DNA of 32,765 nt from Candidatus Doudnabacteria bacterium (GCA_031291995.1 JARLHZ010000008.1:1-32765); one strand, 5' to 3'; shown: positions 13,170 to 21,277, numbered from the stretch's first letter. Program-made: numbers and translations. The notes: generated by a model from the letters alone, not told the origin.

Positions 13170-14134
13170 ACAAACAAACCATCGAAGAAAACATAGGCCG
13201 AGTCTTGGAAAAAACGGACTATAAAAATTTGGGGGCGCGAAGACAGGGAAAGGTTCGGGATATTTATACGCAGCCGGACAAGATTATTTTGGTGTCGACT
13301 GACAGGTATAGCGCGTTCGACAGGAATTTGGCGCTTATTCCGTTTAAGGGCCAGGTCTTGACCCAAACCAGCAAATTTTGGTTCGACCAGACTAAGGACA
13401 TTATCCAAAACCACATTATCAGCTCCCCCGACCCCAACGTCGTGGTGGTAAAAAAATGCTCGGTGATTCCAATTGAAATGGTCGTACGCGGCTATATAAC
13501 CGGGGTAACCGGAACTTCTTTGTGGACTTTATACAATGGCGGCCAGAGGGACTTTGGCGATTTTACCCTGCCGGACGGGATTAAAAAGAACCAAAAACTT
13601 GACCACCCGCTGCTCACGCCGACAACCAAAGCCGATGACCACGACCGGCCGCTGACGACCAAAGACATTGTTGAACAAAAAATCGTGCCGGAAGAGTTAT
13701 GGAAACAACTTGCCGACACGGCGACAAAACTTTTCAAGCGCGGACAGGAAGTCGCTCTGTCCCGCGGTTTGATTCTCGTCGACACTAAATATGAATTCGG
13801 CCTGGCGGAAGACGGCAAGCTGATGTTGATAGACGAAATCCACACGCCCGATTCGTCTCGCTATTGGCAGGCCGATTCGTATCAACGGCGCATTAATGCC
13901 GGGCAGGAGCCGCAAAACTTTGACAAGGAATTTTTAAGGCTGTGGTTTAAGCAAAACTCCGACCCGTATAACGACAAAACCCTGCCGCCGGCCCCGGCCG
14001 ACATGGTCGCCGAATTGTCGTCGCGATACATTCAAATATACGAGCAAATTACCGGGGAAAAATTTGAGACGGATTTAGAAACGCAGATTGGGGAAAGAAT
14101 AGCGGAAAATCTGAAGCAGTTCCAAATAAACTGA
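13166..14134 (+). CDS. purC: SAICAR synthase PurC (long form)
   Basis: ATP-dependent joining of CAIR and aspartate to SAICAR. The 322-residue protein is of the longer, yeast-like type rather than the 240-residue form. Motifs are GKVRDIY near 29-35, STDRYSAFDR, IPIEMVVRGYITG, LSRGLILVDTKYEFGL and IDEIHTPDSSRYW. It starts within the purM stop (ATGA). The following 109-bp gap is filled with REPs in front of the RAYT gene. Confidence 0.95.
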   Translation: MNKQTIEENIGRVLEKTDYKNLGARRQGKVRDIYTQPDKIILVSTDRYSAFDRNLALIPFKGQVLTQTSKFWFDQTKDIIQNHIISSPDPNVVVVKKCSVIPIEMVVRGYITGVTGTSLWTLYNGGQRDFGDFTLPDGIKKNQKLDHPLLTPTTKADDHDRPLTTKDIVEQKIVPEELWKQLADTATKLFKRGQEVALSRGLILVDTKYEFGLAEDGKLMLIDEIHTPDSSRYWQADSYQRRINAGQEPQNFDKEFLRLWFKQNSDPYNDKTLPPAPADMVAELSSRYIQIYEQITGEKFETDLETQIGERIAENLKQFQIN

Positions 14135-14136
14135 TC

Positions 14137-14228
14137 GCCGATAAATCGGCACGCTACATATCCGTAACGTACGAAAACACAGGCTGTAGCGTGCCCAAAT
14201 ACCAACTGTAGCGTGCCCATTTATGGGC
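14137..14228. repeat. REP cluster upstream of the RAYT gene
   Basis: Three units. 14137-14157 is minus-oriented: hairpin GCCGAT-AA-ATCGGC, then ACG, then CTAC. 14186-14200 is plus-oriented and truncated: GTAG, CGT, GCCCAAAT. 14208-14228 is plus-oriented and complete: GTAG, CGT, GCCCAT-TT-ATGGGC. All have the CGT linker instead of the TTA/TTG linker of the dispersed copies. Confidence 0.88.
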
Positions 14229-14243
14229 GTTTAAGAACACAAA

Positions 14244-14657
14244 ATGGACGCAAGAAAAAACATCAGGCTTAAACAATACGATTACAAATCTGACGGATAT
14301 TATTTTGTCACCGCGGTTTCCAAATTACGAGCAGACTTATTTTTGGGCAAAGAGGCTCAATTAGAAAAAGAATTGCGGGACTTGCAGGCCAAAACACCCG
14401 GGATTGAATTAGACTACTTTGTCACCATGCCAAACCATGTGCATATTATTTTTATCCTGCACAATTGCAAACTTCATTTGGGCGAAGTCGTCCGCAGATT
14501 TAAAGCCAAAGTCTCCCACACTTTTGGACAAAACATCTGGCAGGCAAATTATTATGAACATGTTATTAGAAATGAAACCGCACTTACAAAAATTAGGGAG
14601 TATATAAGCAATAATCCTCAAGAATTATTGCTCAAATTCGATCAATTTTATAAATAA
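14244..14657 (+). CDS. REP-associated tyrosine transposase (RAYT, IS200-like)
   Basis: A 137-residue single-domain Y1 HUH transposase (REP-associated transposase, COG1943 type). The metal-binding HUH motif is NHVHII (His65, His67). The candidate nucleophile is Tyr103 or Tyr104 in WQANYYEHVIRNE. The N-terminal strand is YYFVTAVS. RAYTs of other bacteria bind and cut single-stranded REP hairpins that carry a GTAG or GGAG tetranucleotide 5' of the stem. Here exactly such hairpins flank the gene on both sides. The gene is complete, without frameshift, and inserted between purC and purB in the same direction, so it may be co-transcribed with the operon. Confidence 0.88.
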   Translation: MDARKNIRLKQYDYKSDGYYFVTAVSKLRADLFLGKEAQLEKELRDLQAKTPGIELDYFVTMPNHVHIIFILHNCKLHLGEVVRRFKAKVSHTFGQNIWQANYYEHVIRNETALTKIREYISNNPQELLLKFDQFYK

Positions 14658-14664
14658 CTTTAAC

Positions 14665-14685
14665 GCCGATAAATCGGCACGCTAC
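14665..14685 (-). repeat. REP downstream of the RAYT gene
   Basis: On the minus strand GTAG, CGT, GCCGAT-TT-ATCGGC. It is an identical copy of 14137-14157, so the RAYT unit is bounded by 21-bp direct repeats. It is also inverted relative to the REP at 14208-14228. It ends four bases before the purB ATG. Confidence 0.88.
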
Positions 14686-14689
14686 ACAT

Positions 14690-16066
14690 ATGCTATCCTC
14701 CATTTCCCCCATTGACGGACGCTACCGCAAAACAACGGAACCGCTGGCTGAATTCTTTAGTGAATCGGCATTAATGAAATACCGCCTGGTTGTGGAAGGC
14801 GAATATTTAATTGCTTTATCGGAAGCAAAAATCATTAGAAAATTATCCGAAAAAGAAAAAAGTCTTATTCGCTCGTTATATGATTTACCCGAAAAAGACG
14901 CGCAAATAATTTCGGATATCGAGACCAAAGGTTATAAAAACATTAAGGCTACCGACCACGATGTTAAAGCCGTGGAGTATTTTATAAAGGAAAAACTCGG
15001 CGACTCATCTCTAAAAGATATTTTGGAATACACCCATTTCGCTTTAACGTCGTACGACACCAACACCCCCGCCCGCGCCATGATGTTAAGCGACGCTTTG
15101 GAACAAACTCTAATTCCGGCAATTAGTTCTATAGTAGCGACTATTGGACTTTTGTCCAAAAAATACGCGAAACTGCCGATGCTGTCGCGAACCCACGGTC
15201 AAAGCGCCTCCCCTACCACTTTTGGCAAGGAGTTTAATGTTTTCCATCAACGCTTGCAAATTCAACTTAGTGAACTAAAAACCAAGAAATTATCGGTAAA
15301 ATTCAGCGGCGCTACCGGCAACTTTAGCGCCCATATGGCCGCACATCCAAAAATTAATTGGATAAAATTTTCAAAGGACTTTATTAAAATTTTAAGCCGC
15401 AAACGGCTGATTGCCTTGGAGCCGAATTTAATCGCGACACAAATCGACCCGCATGACAGCGAGGCAGCTATTTTTGATAACCTCCGCCGTATTAACACAA
15501 TCCTCATCGGTTTAAACCAGGATGTGTGGCGTTACATTAGCGATGATTGGATAATCCAAAAACCGGCGGAAGGCACTATTGGCAGTTCCACAATGCCGCA
15601 CAAAATAAATCCAATAAAATTCGAAAACAGCGAAGGCAATTTGGGAATGGCCAACGCGCTGTTTGAATTTTTTTCCCGCAAACTCCCAATTTCCCGGCTG
15701 CAACGGGATTTGTCCGACTCCACAGTGGAGCGAAATTTTGGCTCCGCTTTCGGCTATTGCCTAATCGCTTATACCTACTTACTCAAAGGCTTATCTCGAA
15801 TAACAATCAACGAGCCTAAAGTCAAAGAAGCTTTGAACAGCCATCCCGAAGTAGTGGCCGAGGCAATCCAGACCATTCTGCGCCGCGAGGGCGTGAAAAT
15901 GCCATACGAACAATTAAAAGAACTTACCCGCGGCAAACAAATAAGTTTGGCGGATATTCATAGCTTCATTGACGGACTCGATGTCAGCCCCAAAGTAAAA
16001 ATGGAGTTAAAAGCCTTTACCCCGGAAAATTACATCGGCCTGGCGAGTAAATTAGCCAATTTGTAG
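14690..16066 (+). CDS. purB: Adenylosuccinate lyase PurB
   Basis: Cleaves SAICAR to AICAR, and adenylosuccinate to AMP, releasing fumarate. The 458-residue protein is like the E. coli form: it starts MLSSISPIDGRYRKTTEPL, then ATDHDVKAVEYF, EYTHFALTSYD, LSRTHGQSASPT and the signature GSSTMPHKINPIKFENSEGN (flexible loop with the catalytic Ser). Last gene of the operon. The REP downstream of the RAYT abuts its start, with no Shine-Dalgarno site visible, so its translation could be affected by that hairpin. Confidence 0.95.
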   Translation: MLSSISPIDGRYRKTTEPLAEFFSESALMKYRLVVEGEYLIALSEAKIIRKLSEKEKSLIRSLYDLPEKDAQIISDIETKGYKNIKATDHDVKAVEYFIKEKLGDSSLKDILEYTHFALTSYDTNTPARAMMLSDALEQTLIPAISSIVATIGLLSKKYAKLPMLSRTHGQSASPTTFGKEFNVFHQRLQIQLSELKTKKLSVKFSGATGNFSAHMAAHPKINWIKFSKDFIKILSRKRLIALEPNLIATQIDPHDSEAAIFDNLRRINTILIGLNQDVWRYISDDWIIQKPAEGTIGSSTMPHKINPIKFENSEGNLGMANALFEFFSRKLPISRLQRDLSDSTVERNFGSAFGYCLIAYTYLLKGLSRITINEPKVKEALNSHPEVVAEAIQTILRREGVKMPYEQLKELTRGKQISLADIHSFIDGLDVSPKVKMELKAFTPENYIGLASKLANL

Positions 16067-16073
16067 ACAAGTT

Positions 16074-16101
16074 AAAACCAGCCTTATCAGGCTGGTTTTT
16101 T
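16074..16101. terminator. Bidirectional terminator, purB / efflux operon
   Basis: AAAACCAGCC-TTATCA-GGCTGGTTTT (16074-16099) with T-runs on both strands. It separates the convergent purB and isochorismatase-like genes. Confidence 0.85.
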
Positions 16102-16111
16102 ACTTCCCGAG

Positions 16112-16690
16112 TTACTTTAATTCGGCAAGCACATCCTCAGTCTTGCGTACGCGGCCCATGCGCGGGAAGGTATTTTTAACGGTAAACTTATGTTCTTCTT
16201 CGCTGCGGCTGGACATAGCGTCTTCCACGAAAATTTGCTGATAGCCGTATTCAAAAGCGAAGCGCGCGGTGCTTTCTACGCCAATGTTGGTGGCAATACC
16301 GCACAAGACAATGTTGTCGATTTTTCTGCGGCGCAGCTGCAGGTCGAGCTCCGTGCCGTAAAACGCGCCCCACTGCTTTTTGGTAATAATAAAGTCATCT
16401 TTTTCCGGTCCGAGTTCCGGAACTATATCGCTCCAGTCCGGCGGCATTTGCCGGTTGGCCCACGGGTTCTCCCCGTCCACCACCGGATTTAACCGGTCCT
16501 TGCCGTCCGCCGACCCGGAAACCCTGACCAAAAACACGGGCATTTGGTTTTTCCTGAACGCCTGAGCCAATTTTGCGGCATTTTGAATAACGCTTTTCGC
16601 GTCATAAGGAACAGTTGGCATAGAAGCTATGCCCTTTTGCAGATCTATGACCACCAACGCGGTCCTGCTTTTGTCGAATAACGTCTCCAT
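16112..16690 (-). CDS. Isochorismatase-family hydrolase lacking the catalytic Cys
   Basis: A 192-residue protein of the isochorismatase-like fold. The Asp strand TALVVIDLQKGI (about 10-21), the Lys in FIITKKQWGAFYGTEL, and VLCGIATNIGVESTARFAFE are visible. In cysteine hydrolases of this family the residue after TN(I/M) is the nucleophilic Cys; here it is Gly. True isochorismatases also lack that Cys, and a GIATNIGVES subgroup is common in bacteria, so activity may be of the Cys-independent kind. Last gene of the MarR-headed efflux operon. The substrate is unknown. A link to detoxification is inferred from the neighbours. Confidence 0.8.
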   Translation of the reverse strand: METLFDKSRTALVVIDLQKGIASMPTVPYDAKSVIQNAAKLAQAFRKNQMPVFLVRVSGSADGKDRLNPVVDGENPWANRQMPPDWSDIVPELGPEKDDFIITKKQWGAFYGTELDLQLRRRKIDNIVLCGIATNIGVESTARFAFEYGYQQIFVEDAMSSRSEEEHKFTVKNTFPRMGRVRKTEDVLAELK

Positions 16691-16715
16691 ATATTTATGC
16701 TTAATAATTTTTAGT

Positions 16716-18005
16716 TTATTTCGGCATGCGATTTTCTTCTTCGCAGGATTCTTCTATTTCCATAGCCATTTCGTCGGAAACCGGCCGGGGTAAAACTTTT
16801 TTAATTAAGGTCGCGGATCCCAAAGCGGCGGCGGCTACCGCGGCCAGTCCGCCAACAGCCAATGCCCAGCGCGGGCCGATATGTTCGCCAATATAACCGT
16901 CTATGGGTCCGCCGATGGGCGTGGATCCCAAAAACGCCATGCTCCATAAAGACATTACCCGGCCGCGCATTTCCGGCGCGCTTTCCAGCTGTAAAATCGT
17001 GTTGCCAAGGGAAATAAAATTAATGGAAAATACGCCGGTGAAAACCAAGACAACTAGAGCCAAAATTAAATTGGGCATAAGGGCGGCAACCAGGAGGGAC
17101 AATCCGAACAGCAGGGCCGACGTGACCAACAGCCGCGCATCGGCTTTTTTTCGGCTGGCAATAAACAAGCCGCCGAGTACCGAACCCGCGCCCGTAGCCG
17201 CGACCAGCGCGGCATAAGTACCCGCTCCCCCATGGAAGGTAAATTGCGCCATAAGCGGCAAAACCACGGAAAATTCGTAGGACAGCGTGCCGATTATGGA
17301 CATCATTACCAAAGTATTCAATAAAACCGGTGAGTTCTTGACATAACGCAGACCCTGCATAAGCTGTCCCTTGGCCCGTGGCGCGGGAGCCATGCGGTGA
17401 AGCTGGCTGCCGTCCATCATGTAAAGTACCACCAGCACCGCGATATACGACACCCCGTTAAAAATAAAACACGGCCCCAAACCCGAAGTGGCAATTATGG
17501 CTCCGGCCAAAGCCGGACCAACGGCGCGTGCCAAGTTGACTTCGGTGGAATTTAAAGTTACGGCGTTGGGCAGGCTTTCTTTGCCCACCATTTCGAAAAC
17601 AAAAGTCAGCGCGGTCGGATTGTTGATGGTGTTAACAATGCCCAGGCATAACGCCAATATATAGACCATCCAAATTTGCACCGCTCCGGTTATGGTCAAA
17701 GCGCCCAAAACCAAAGCCAGCACCGCGGATACCGTTTGGGTAATGTACAAAACTTTTCGCTTGCTGTAACGGTCGGCAATGACGCCGCCCAAAGGTCCAA
17801 GAAGTAAAATCGGCAAAAATTGGAAAGCGGACACAATACCCAACTGGGTGCCGGAATTGGTAAGTTTTAACACCAGCCAGTCCTGGCCGATGGTTTGCAT
17901 CCAGGTACCGCACAATGAAACCGCCTGTCCGATAAAGTACAGGCGATAATTCCTGATTTTGAGGGACGCAAATGTATTGTGTCCGAATTTTTTTATGTTA
18001 TCCAT
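16716..18005 (-). CDS. MFS transporter (EntS-like exporter family)
   Basis: A 429-residue major facilitator protein with about 12 transmembrane segments. The start KIRNYRLYFIGQAVSLCGTW and the loop GGVIADRYSKRKVL (motif A) identify the MFS_3/EntS-type group, mostly exporters of siderophores, macrolides or other compounds. A hydrophilic Glu-rich tail ends it (EIEESCEEENR). It lies 2 bp after the ABC permease gene stop and upstream of the isochorismatase-like gene, in one operon. Substrate not predictable. Confidence 0.9.
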   Translation of the reverse strand: MDNIKKFGHNTFASLKIRNYRLYFIGQAVSLCGTWMQTIGQDWLVLKLTNSGTQLGIVSAFQFLPILLLGPLGGVIADRYSKRKVLYITQTVSAVLALVLGALTITGAVQIWMVYILALCLGIVNTINNPTALTFVFEMVGKESLPNAVTLNSTEVNLARAVGPALAGAIIATSGLGPCFIFNGVSYIAVLVVLYMMDGSQLHRMAPAPRAKGQLMQGLRYVKNSPVLLNTLVMMSIIGTLSYEFSVVLPLMAQFTFHGGAGTYAALVAATGAGSVLGGLFIASRKKADARLLVTSALLFGLSLLVAALMPNLILALVVLVFTGVFSINFISLGNTILQLESAPEMRGRVMSLWSMAFLGSTPIGGPIDGYIGEHIGPRWALAVGGLAAVAAAALGSATLIKKVLPRPVSDEMAMEIEESCEEENRMPK

Positions 18006-18007
18006 AT

Positions 18008-18784
18008 TTAAATTACAACTTTCGGATACATCCAGGCGCTGACTATGGAAATTATTAAAGTCGCGACGGCCAGGACTAAAATATCAAACGGCATTTTGGA
18101 CATATCTCCCGTGACAATCAATCCGCGCAGGCCGTCCACCATGTAGCTTAAGGGGTTAACGTTGGCCACGACCTGCAGCCAGCGCGGCATAATGGATACG
18201 GGATAAATCGCGTTTGAGGCAAAAAACAGCGGCTGTGTAATAACCTGGCCGATGCCCATAAACCGTTCGCGGGTTTTCACGATTGAGGCGATAATCATTG
18301 ACAAGCCGGTAAAAAATCCGGCGCCGAGCATAATTATTAGCACTACGCCGAGCAACGACCAAAAAGTTATGTGCAGCTGGATATGTAACACCAGGGCGAA
18401 TAAAAAGATGATAATCGCCTGCGATAAACCGCGCACGCCGGCCGAAATCATCCTCCCCCATACTAACGCCAGTCGAGGCGTGGGTGTTACCAAAAGTTTC
18501 TGCAAAATTCCGGTATCGCGGTCCATAATAATGTACAAGCCGTAAAAAATTGCCACAAACACCACGGACTGGGTTAAAATTCCCGGTGTGATGAATTGCA
18601 GATAAGTATACCCCTGAGTGGGAATGGCGCGGATTTTGCTTAAGGCCTCGCCAAAAATTCCCAGCCACAAAATCGGCTGCAGCGCGCGGGAAATAAGTTC
18701 CGTCGGGTCATGCAATAGCTTGCGAACCTCCATTTCCGCCAATATGTATGACTTGGTTATTGTTTTGTAAGCGTATGTGAACAT
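18008..18784 (-). CDS. ABC-2 type permease (DrrB-like)
   Basis: A 258-residue membrane protein with six predicted helices and the ABC-2 pattern. The N-terminal segment LLHDPTELISRALQPILWL precedes helix 1. The RDTGILQKLLVTPTPRLAL loop follows helix 2, and NAIYPVSIMPRWLQVVANVNPLSYMVDGLR is broken across the C-terminal helices. It is the partner of the ATPase encoded 137 bp upstream. The pair should form a two-subunit exporter of lipophilic drugs, lipids or antibiotics. Confidence 0.9.
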   Translation of the reverse strand: MFTYAYKTITKSYILAEMEVRKLLHDPTELISRALQPILWLGIFGEALSKIRAIPTQGYTYLQFITPGILTQSVVFVAIFYGLYIIMDRDTGILQKLLVTPTPRLALVWGRMISAGVRGLSQAIIIFLFALVLHIQLHITFWSLLGVVLIIMLGAGFFTGLSMIIASIVKTRERFMGIGQVITQPLFFASNAIYPVSIMPRWLQVVANVNPLSYMVDGLRGLIVTGDMSKMPFDILVLAVATLIISIVSAWMYPKVVI

Positions 18785-18807
18785 AGTTTTGTTGGGTTAT
18801 AGTTGTA

Positions 18808-18906
18808 GGTTATAGAAAGTGGTAGGGAAAATGGTTGTTGGGCTTAGGGTCTTTGGCGCTAATGGCCTAATTACTAAAACCTATGACCTTACTACCTTTC
18901 ATAACC
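18808..18906. repeat. Inverted-repeat element between ABC genes
   Basis: Imperfect 20-base arms, GGTTATAGAAAGTGGTAGGG (18808-18827) and the complement of GGTTATGAAAGGTAGTAAGG (18887-18906), enclose about 59 bp. It fills the unusually long gap between the ATPase and permease of an otherwise tight operon. It is probably a small mobile or decayed element. Possible effects on the mRNA are unknown. Confidence 0.6.
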
Positions 18907-18921
18907 AATAACTATTTCCAA

Positions 18922-19722
18922 TCACCCCAGCCTTCCTTCCGTCCGCCGGGCGCGGCGGATTTCCCGGAAGTTGCCGGCCGTTTCCAGCTGATTGCCGGTA
19001 AAATAAATAAACGCGTCTTCCAAGCTGGCTCCCGGCTTGCCGGTTTTGACCTTAAGTTCGCCGGCAGTCCCGATAACCGCCAACTTGCCCTGGTTCATTA
19101 TTGCCACGCGGTCGGCCGCGCTTTCGGCCTCTTCCATATAGTGGGTGGAAAAAAAGATGCTGACGCCGAAACTTTTCCGCAATTCCAACAAATGCTGCCA
19201 GACATTTTGCCTGGCTACCGGATCGAGCCCGGTTGTGGGCTCATCGAGGAATAAAACCCGAGGCCGGTGCAGCATGGCCTGGCCGATTTCCATTTTGCGG
19301 ATCATACCCCCGGAAAAGGTCCTGACCAGGGATTTTGCGTGCTCTTGCAAGTTCAAAAAATCCAAAACTTCCTGGACGCGCTGTTTGCGCTCGCTTCTTG
19401 GAACTTCGTACAGCCTGGCCATGAGCATCAAATTTTCGTAAGCCGTAAGCGTACCGTCCACGGAAATACTCTGGGGCACATAGCCGATAACATTGCGCAC
19501 GTCTCCGGGATGCGTACCGACATCTATGCCGTCCACGCTGGCATGGCCGCCTGTCGGTTTGAGCAGAGTAATGAGCATTTTAATGGTGGTGGATTTTCCG
19601 GCGCCATTGGGCCCCAAAAAAGCAAAAATTTCCCCCCGCTCCACGCTAAAAGAAATACTGTCTACGGCGGTAAAATCCCCGAAACGCTTGGTCAAATTTG
19701 TTACATCTATAATATTTGGCAT
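18922..19722 (-). CDS. ABC transporter ATPase (DrrA-like)
   Basis: A 266-residue nucleotide-binding subunit. Walker A is GPNGAGKST (37-45), the Q-loop is in GYVPQ, the signature is RTFSGGM (135-141), Walker B is RVLFLDEP (156-163), and the switch His is in FFSTHYMEEAE. The C-terminal part (LKVKTGKPGASLEDAFIYFTG) is of the DrrA/daunorubicin-resistance type. It starts 5 bp after the MarR gene stop, so it is expressed under MarR control and pairs with the downstream permease. Confidence 0.93.
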   Translation of the reverse strand: MPNIIDVTNLTKRFGDFTAVDSISFSVERGEIFAFLGPNGAGKSTTIKMLITLLKPTGGHASVDGIDVGTHPGDVRNVIGYVPQSISVDGTLTAYENLMLMARLYEVPRSERKQRVQEVLDFLNLQEHAKSLVRTFSGGMIRKMEIGQAMLHRPRVLFLDEPTTGLDPVARQNVWQHLLELRKSFGVSIFFSTHYMEEAESAADRVAIMNQGKLAVIGTAGELKVKTGKPGASLEDAFIYFTGNQLETAGNFREIRRARRTEGRLG

Positions 19723-19727
19723 AGCAG

Positions 19728-20153
19728 TTATGATAGCAATTTTTTTAGCAAACCCCGTAATTCCACCTGTTGCGCTTTGCTGAGCTTGCCGAAATCCAGG
19801 GCAAAAGCGTCCGCTTTAGCCACCTTGGGAACCCGTTTTAATACTCCGCGGCCGGAATCGGTAATTTTTAGCGGAGTCCGCCTGCGGTCACGGGCGTCCA
19901 AAGTGCGTTTTAAAAAATGTTTTCTTTCCAAAACATCCACGGCCGAAACCAGGGTTGGCGGATTTATTTCCATTTCCGCCGCGATTTCCCGCAAAGTCAA
20001 ATCCCGGTCGGCCAAAAGCGCGAGCAGGTTATAAGACAGCGGCATAATGCCGATTCCCGATACGGCCAGCCGCTTCTTTAAATCCCGCCGGCTTTTTCGC
20101 GACAAGCGGATAAGCATATCCCTTATATTTTCGGCATCTTCTATAAAGCCCAT
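19728..20153 (-). CDS. MarR-family transcriptional regulator
   Basis: A 141-residue winged-helix repressor. The helix-turn-helix is in ADRDLTLREIAAEMEINPPT (about 48-67), and the recognition helix continues LVSAVDVLERKHFL. The wing is RTLDARDRRRTPLKIT, the typical MarR DxRxxR motif. It is first gene of the efflux operon and has two direct operator-like boxes between its promoter and start, so autoregulation relieved by a toxic ligand is the likely logic. The ligand is unknown. Confidence 0.92.
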   Translation of the reverse strand: MGFIEDAENIRDMLIRLSRKSRRDLKKRLAVSGIGIMPLSYNLLALLADRDLTLREIAAEMEINPPTLVSAVDVLERKHFLKRTLDARDRRRTPLKITDSGRGVLKRVPKVAKADAFALDFGKLSKAQQVELRGLLKKLLS

Positions 20154-20160
20154 TAAATCA

Positions 20161-20217
20161 ATTAAGTAGATTAATCATTATGTAGCTTAATTATTGCAGA
20201 TACCAAATTTTTGTCAA
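20161..20217 (-). promoter_or_regulatory. MarR operon promoter and twin operator boxes
   Basis: On the minus strand TTGACA (20217-20212), 18-bp spacer, TAATTA (20193-20188). Downstream lie two 15-bp direct repeats with 13 identical positions: ATTAAGTAGATTAAT (20161-20175) and ATTATGTAGCTTAAT (20177-20191). Each has an ATTA(A)-N5-TTAAT dyad, and the second box overlaps the -10. They are spaced 16 bp apart. Confidence 0.75.
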
Positions 20218-20239
20218 GTTCTCCTTCTAATACGCGAGA

Positions 20240-20263
20240 ACACCCCGCAAACCTGCGGGGTGT
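20240..20263. terminator. GC-rich hairpin after the lipoprotein gene
   Basis: Perfect 9-bp stem ACACCCCGC/GCGGGGTGT with a 6-nt loop, 40 bp past the stop of the minus-strand lipoprotein gene. No T-run follows on either strand, so termination is uncertain. Confidence 0.4.
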
Positions 20264-20302
20264 CAGGAAAAAATAATAATCGCGTTTTAAATCGATGGAA
20301 GA

Positions 20303-20833
20303 CTATTGGATTGTGAAGACCAGCATATTGCTGGAACCGTTACTATTGGTGACGGAGACGTTATAATTTCCCGGCGTTCGCCTAATGGCGGCTACTGCCG
20401 CGCATTTATTGCCGGAGTCGCACAAAATCCCCGAAGGTCCGCTGGCGGGTACCATAAAGTTCAGCGTCGTGCCGTCGGTTGAACTCGCGGTCGCTATTAT
20501 ATTATCCGCCGTCCCGTCTTTACGGTAACGGCCGCCGAAATCGCCGAACGAAATTTGATTGCCGCCGGGCGTAAACCCATAACCGTTTATGGTGACTTTA
20601 GTTCCGACCGAGCCGCTTCCGGGAGCCATGGAAGCAAGGCTGACCGCGTTTTGCAGGGGCGGCGTTGAAGACGCGCTTTGAATGGTCGAGGTCGGTGAAG
20701 TTTCCGTCTGCGCGGGGGCGGGCGGAATATATGTTTGGGTTGACGGACTGTCGCAGCCGGCAGCCATAAGGGTAATAAAAACAGCCGGCAAAATATATTT
20801 AAATTTATCTGGCTTAAGTTTGATGGTTGGCAT
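20303..20833 (-). CDS. Lipoprotein with IPT/TIG domain
   Basis: A 176-residue secreted protein. The signal peptide is followed by the lipobox LMAAGC (Cys about 27). Next is a Thr/Ser/Pro-rich linker (about 28-65), then an immunoglobulin-like IPT/TIG domain with SMAPGSGSVGTKVTINGYGF, a typical TIG start, and a C-terminal strand NYNVSVTNSNGSSNMLVFTI. A CDSGNKC pair may form a disulfide. It is anchored to the outer face of the cytoplasmic membrane. The role is probably adhesive or structural. It stands alone. Confidence 0.82.
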   Translation of the reverse strand: MPTIKLKPDKFKYILPAVFITLMAAGCDSPSTQTYIPPAPAQTETSPTSTIQSASSTPPLQNAVSLASMAPGSGSVGTKVTINGYGFTPGGNQISFGDFGGRYRKDGTADNIIATASSTDGTTLNFMVPASGPSGILCDSGNKCAAVAAIRRTPGNYNVSVTNSNGSSNMLVFTIQ

Positions 20834-20920
20834 AAATTTAAGGATAATAATAAGCTCTCCCCTATTATATAACGCAATTATCCGAAAATTGTTCCCATTT
20901 AAAACCGGCCGGATATTTTT

Positions 20921-21277
20921 CTATCGAAAAAGGCGGTAACGGTCCACCACGAATAAGAAGCCCAGCGCCAAAATAAAAAATATGACCAGGCCCCAGGCAA
21001 TAGCGCGGTTGCTGCCTATTTTAGGAGCGAGAATCGCAATGGCCAGCATATATGGCACCCAGGAAACCAAAGTGCCGATAAGCACAAATTTGGAATGCTG
21101 GCTGACCGCCAGTCCCCCGCTGGAATTGCCGATAAAAAAATATGAGACAAGCGTAAAAACCGGAATTAACGTGGCCAATCCCGACCACAGCCTTAATCCG
21201 CTTTCTTCCAGCCCGACAATAATTACCGTCACAATTCCCCCGGTAAAAAAATACAGCAAAAACTCTTTTAATGTCAT
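20921..21277 (-). CDS. Small four-helix membrane protein
   Basis: A 118-residue protein with about four hydrophobic segments (approximately 5-22, 32-50, 63-84, 92-112). The spacing and the phrase GLATLIPVFTLVSYFFIG resemble the GlpM/DUF3147 group, but this is a weak recollection rather than a firm match. It ends in RYRLFR. No partner gene; the adjacent lipoprotein has its own start. Function unknown. Confidence 0.6.
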   Translation of the reverse strand: MTLKEFLLYFFTGGIVTVIIVGLEESGLRLWSGLATLIPVFTLVSYFFIGNSSGGLAVSQHSKFVLIGTLVSWVPYMLAIAILAPKIGSNRAIAWGLVIFFILALGFLFVVDRYRLFR

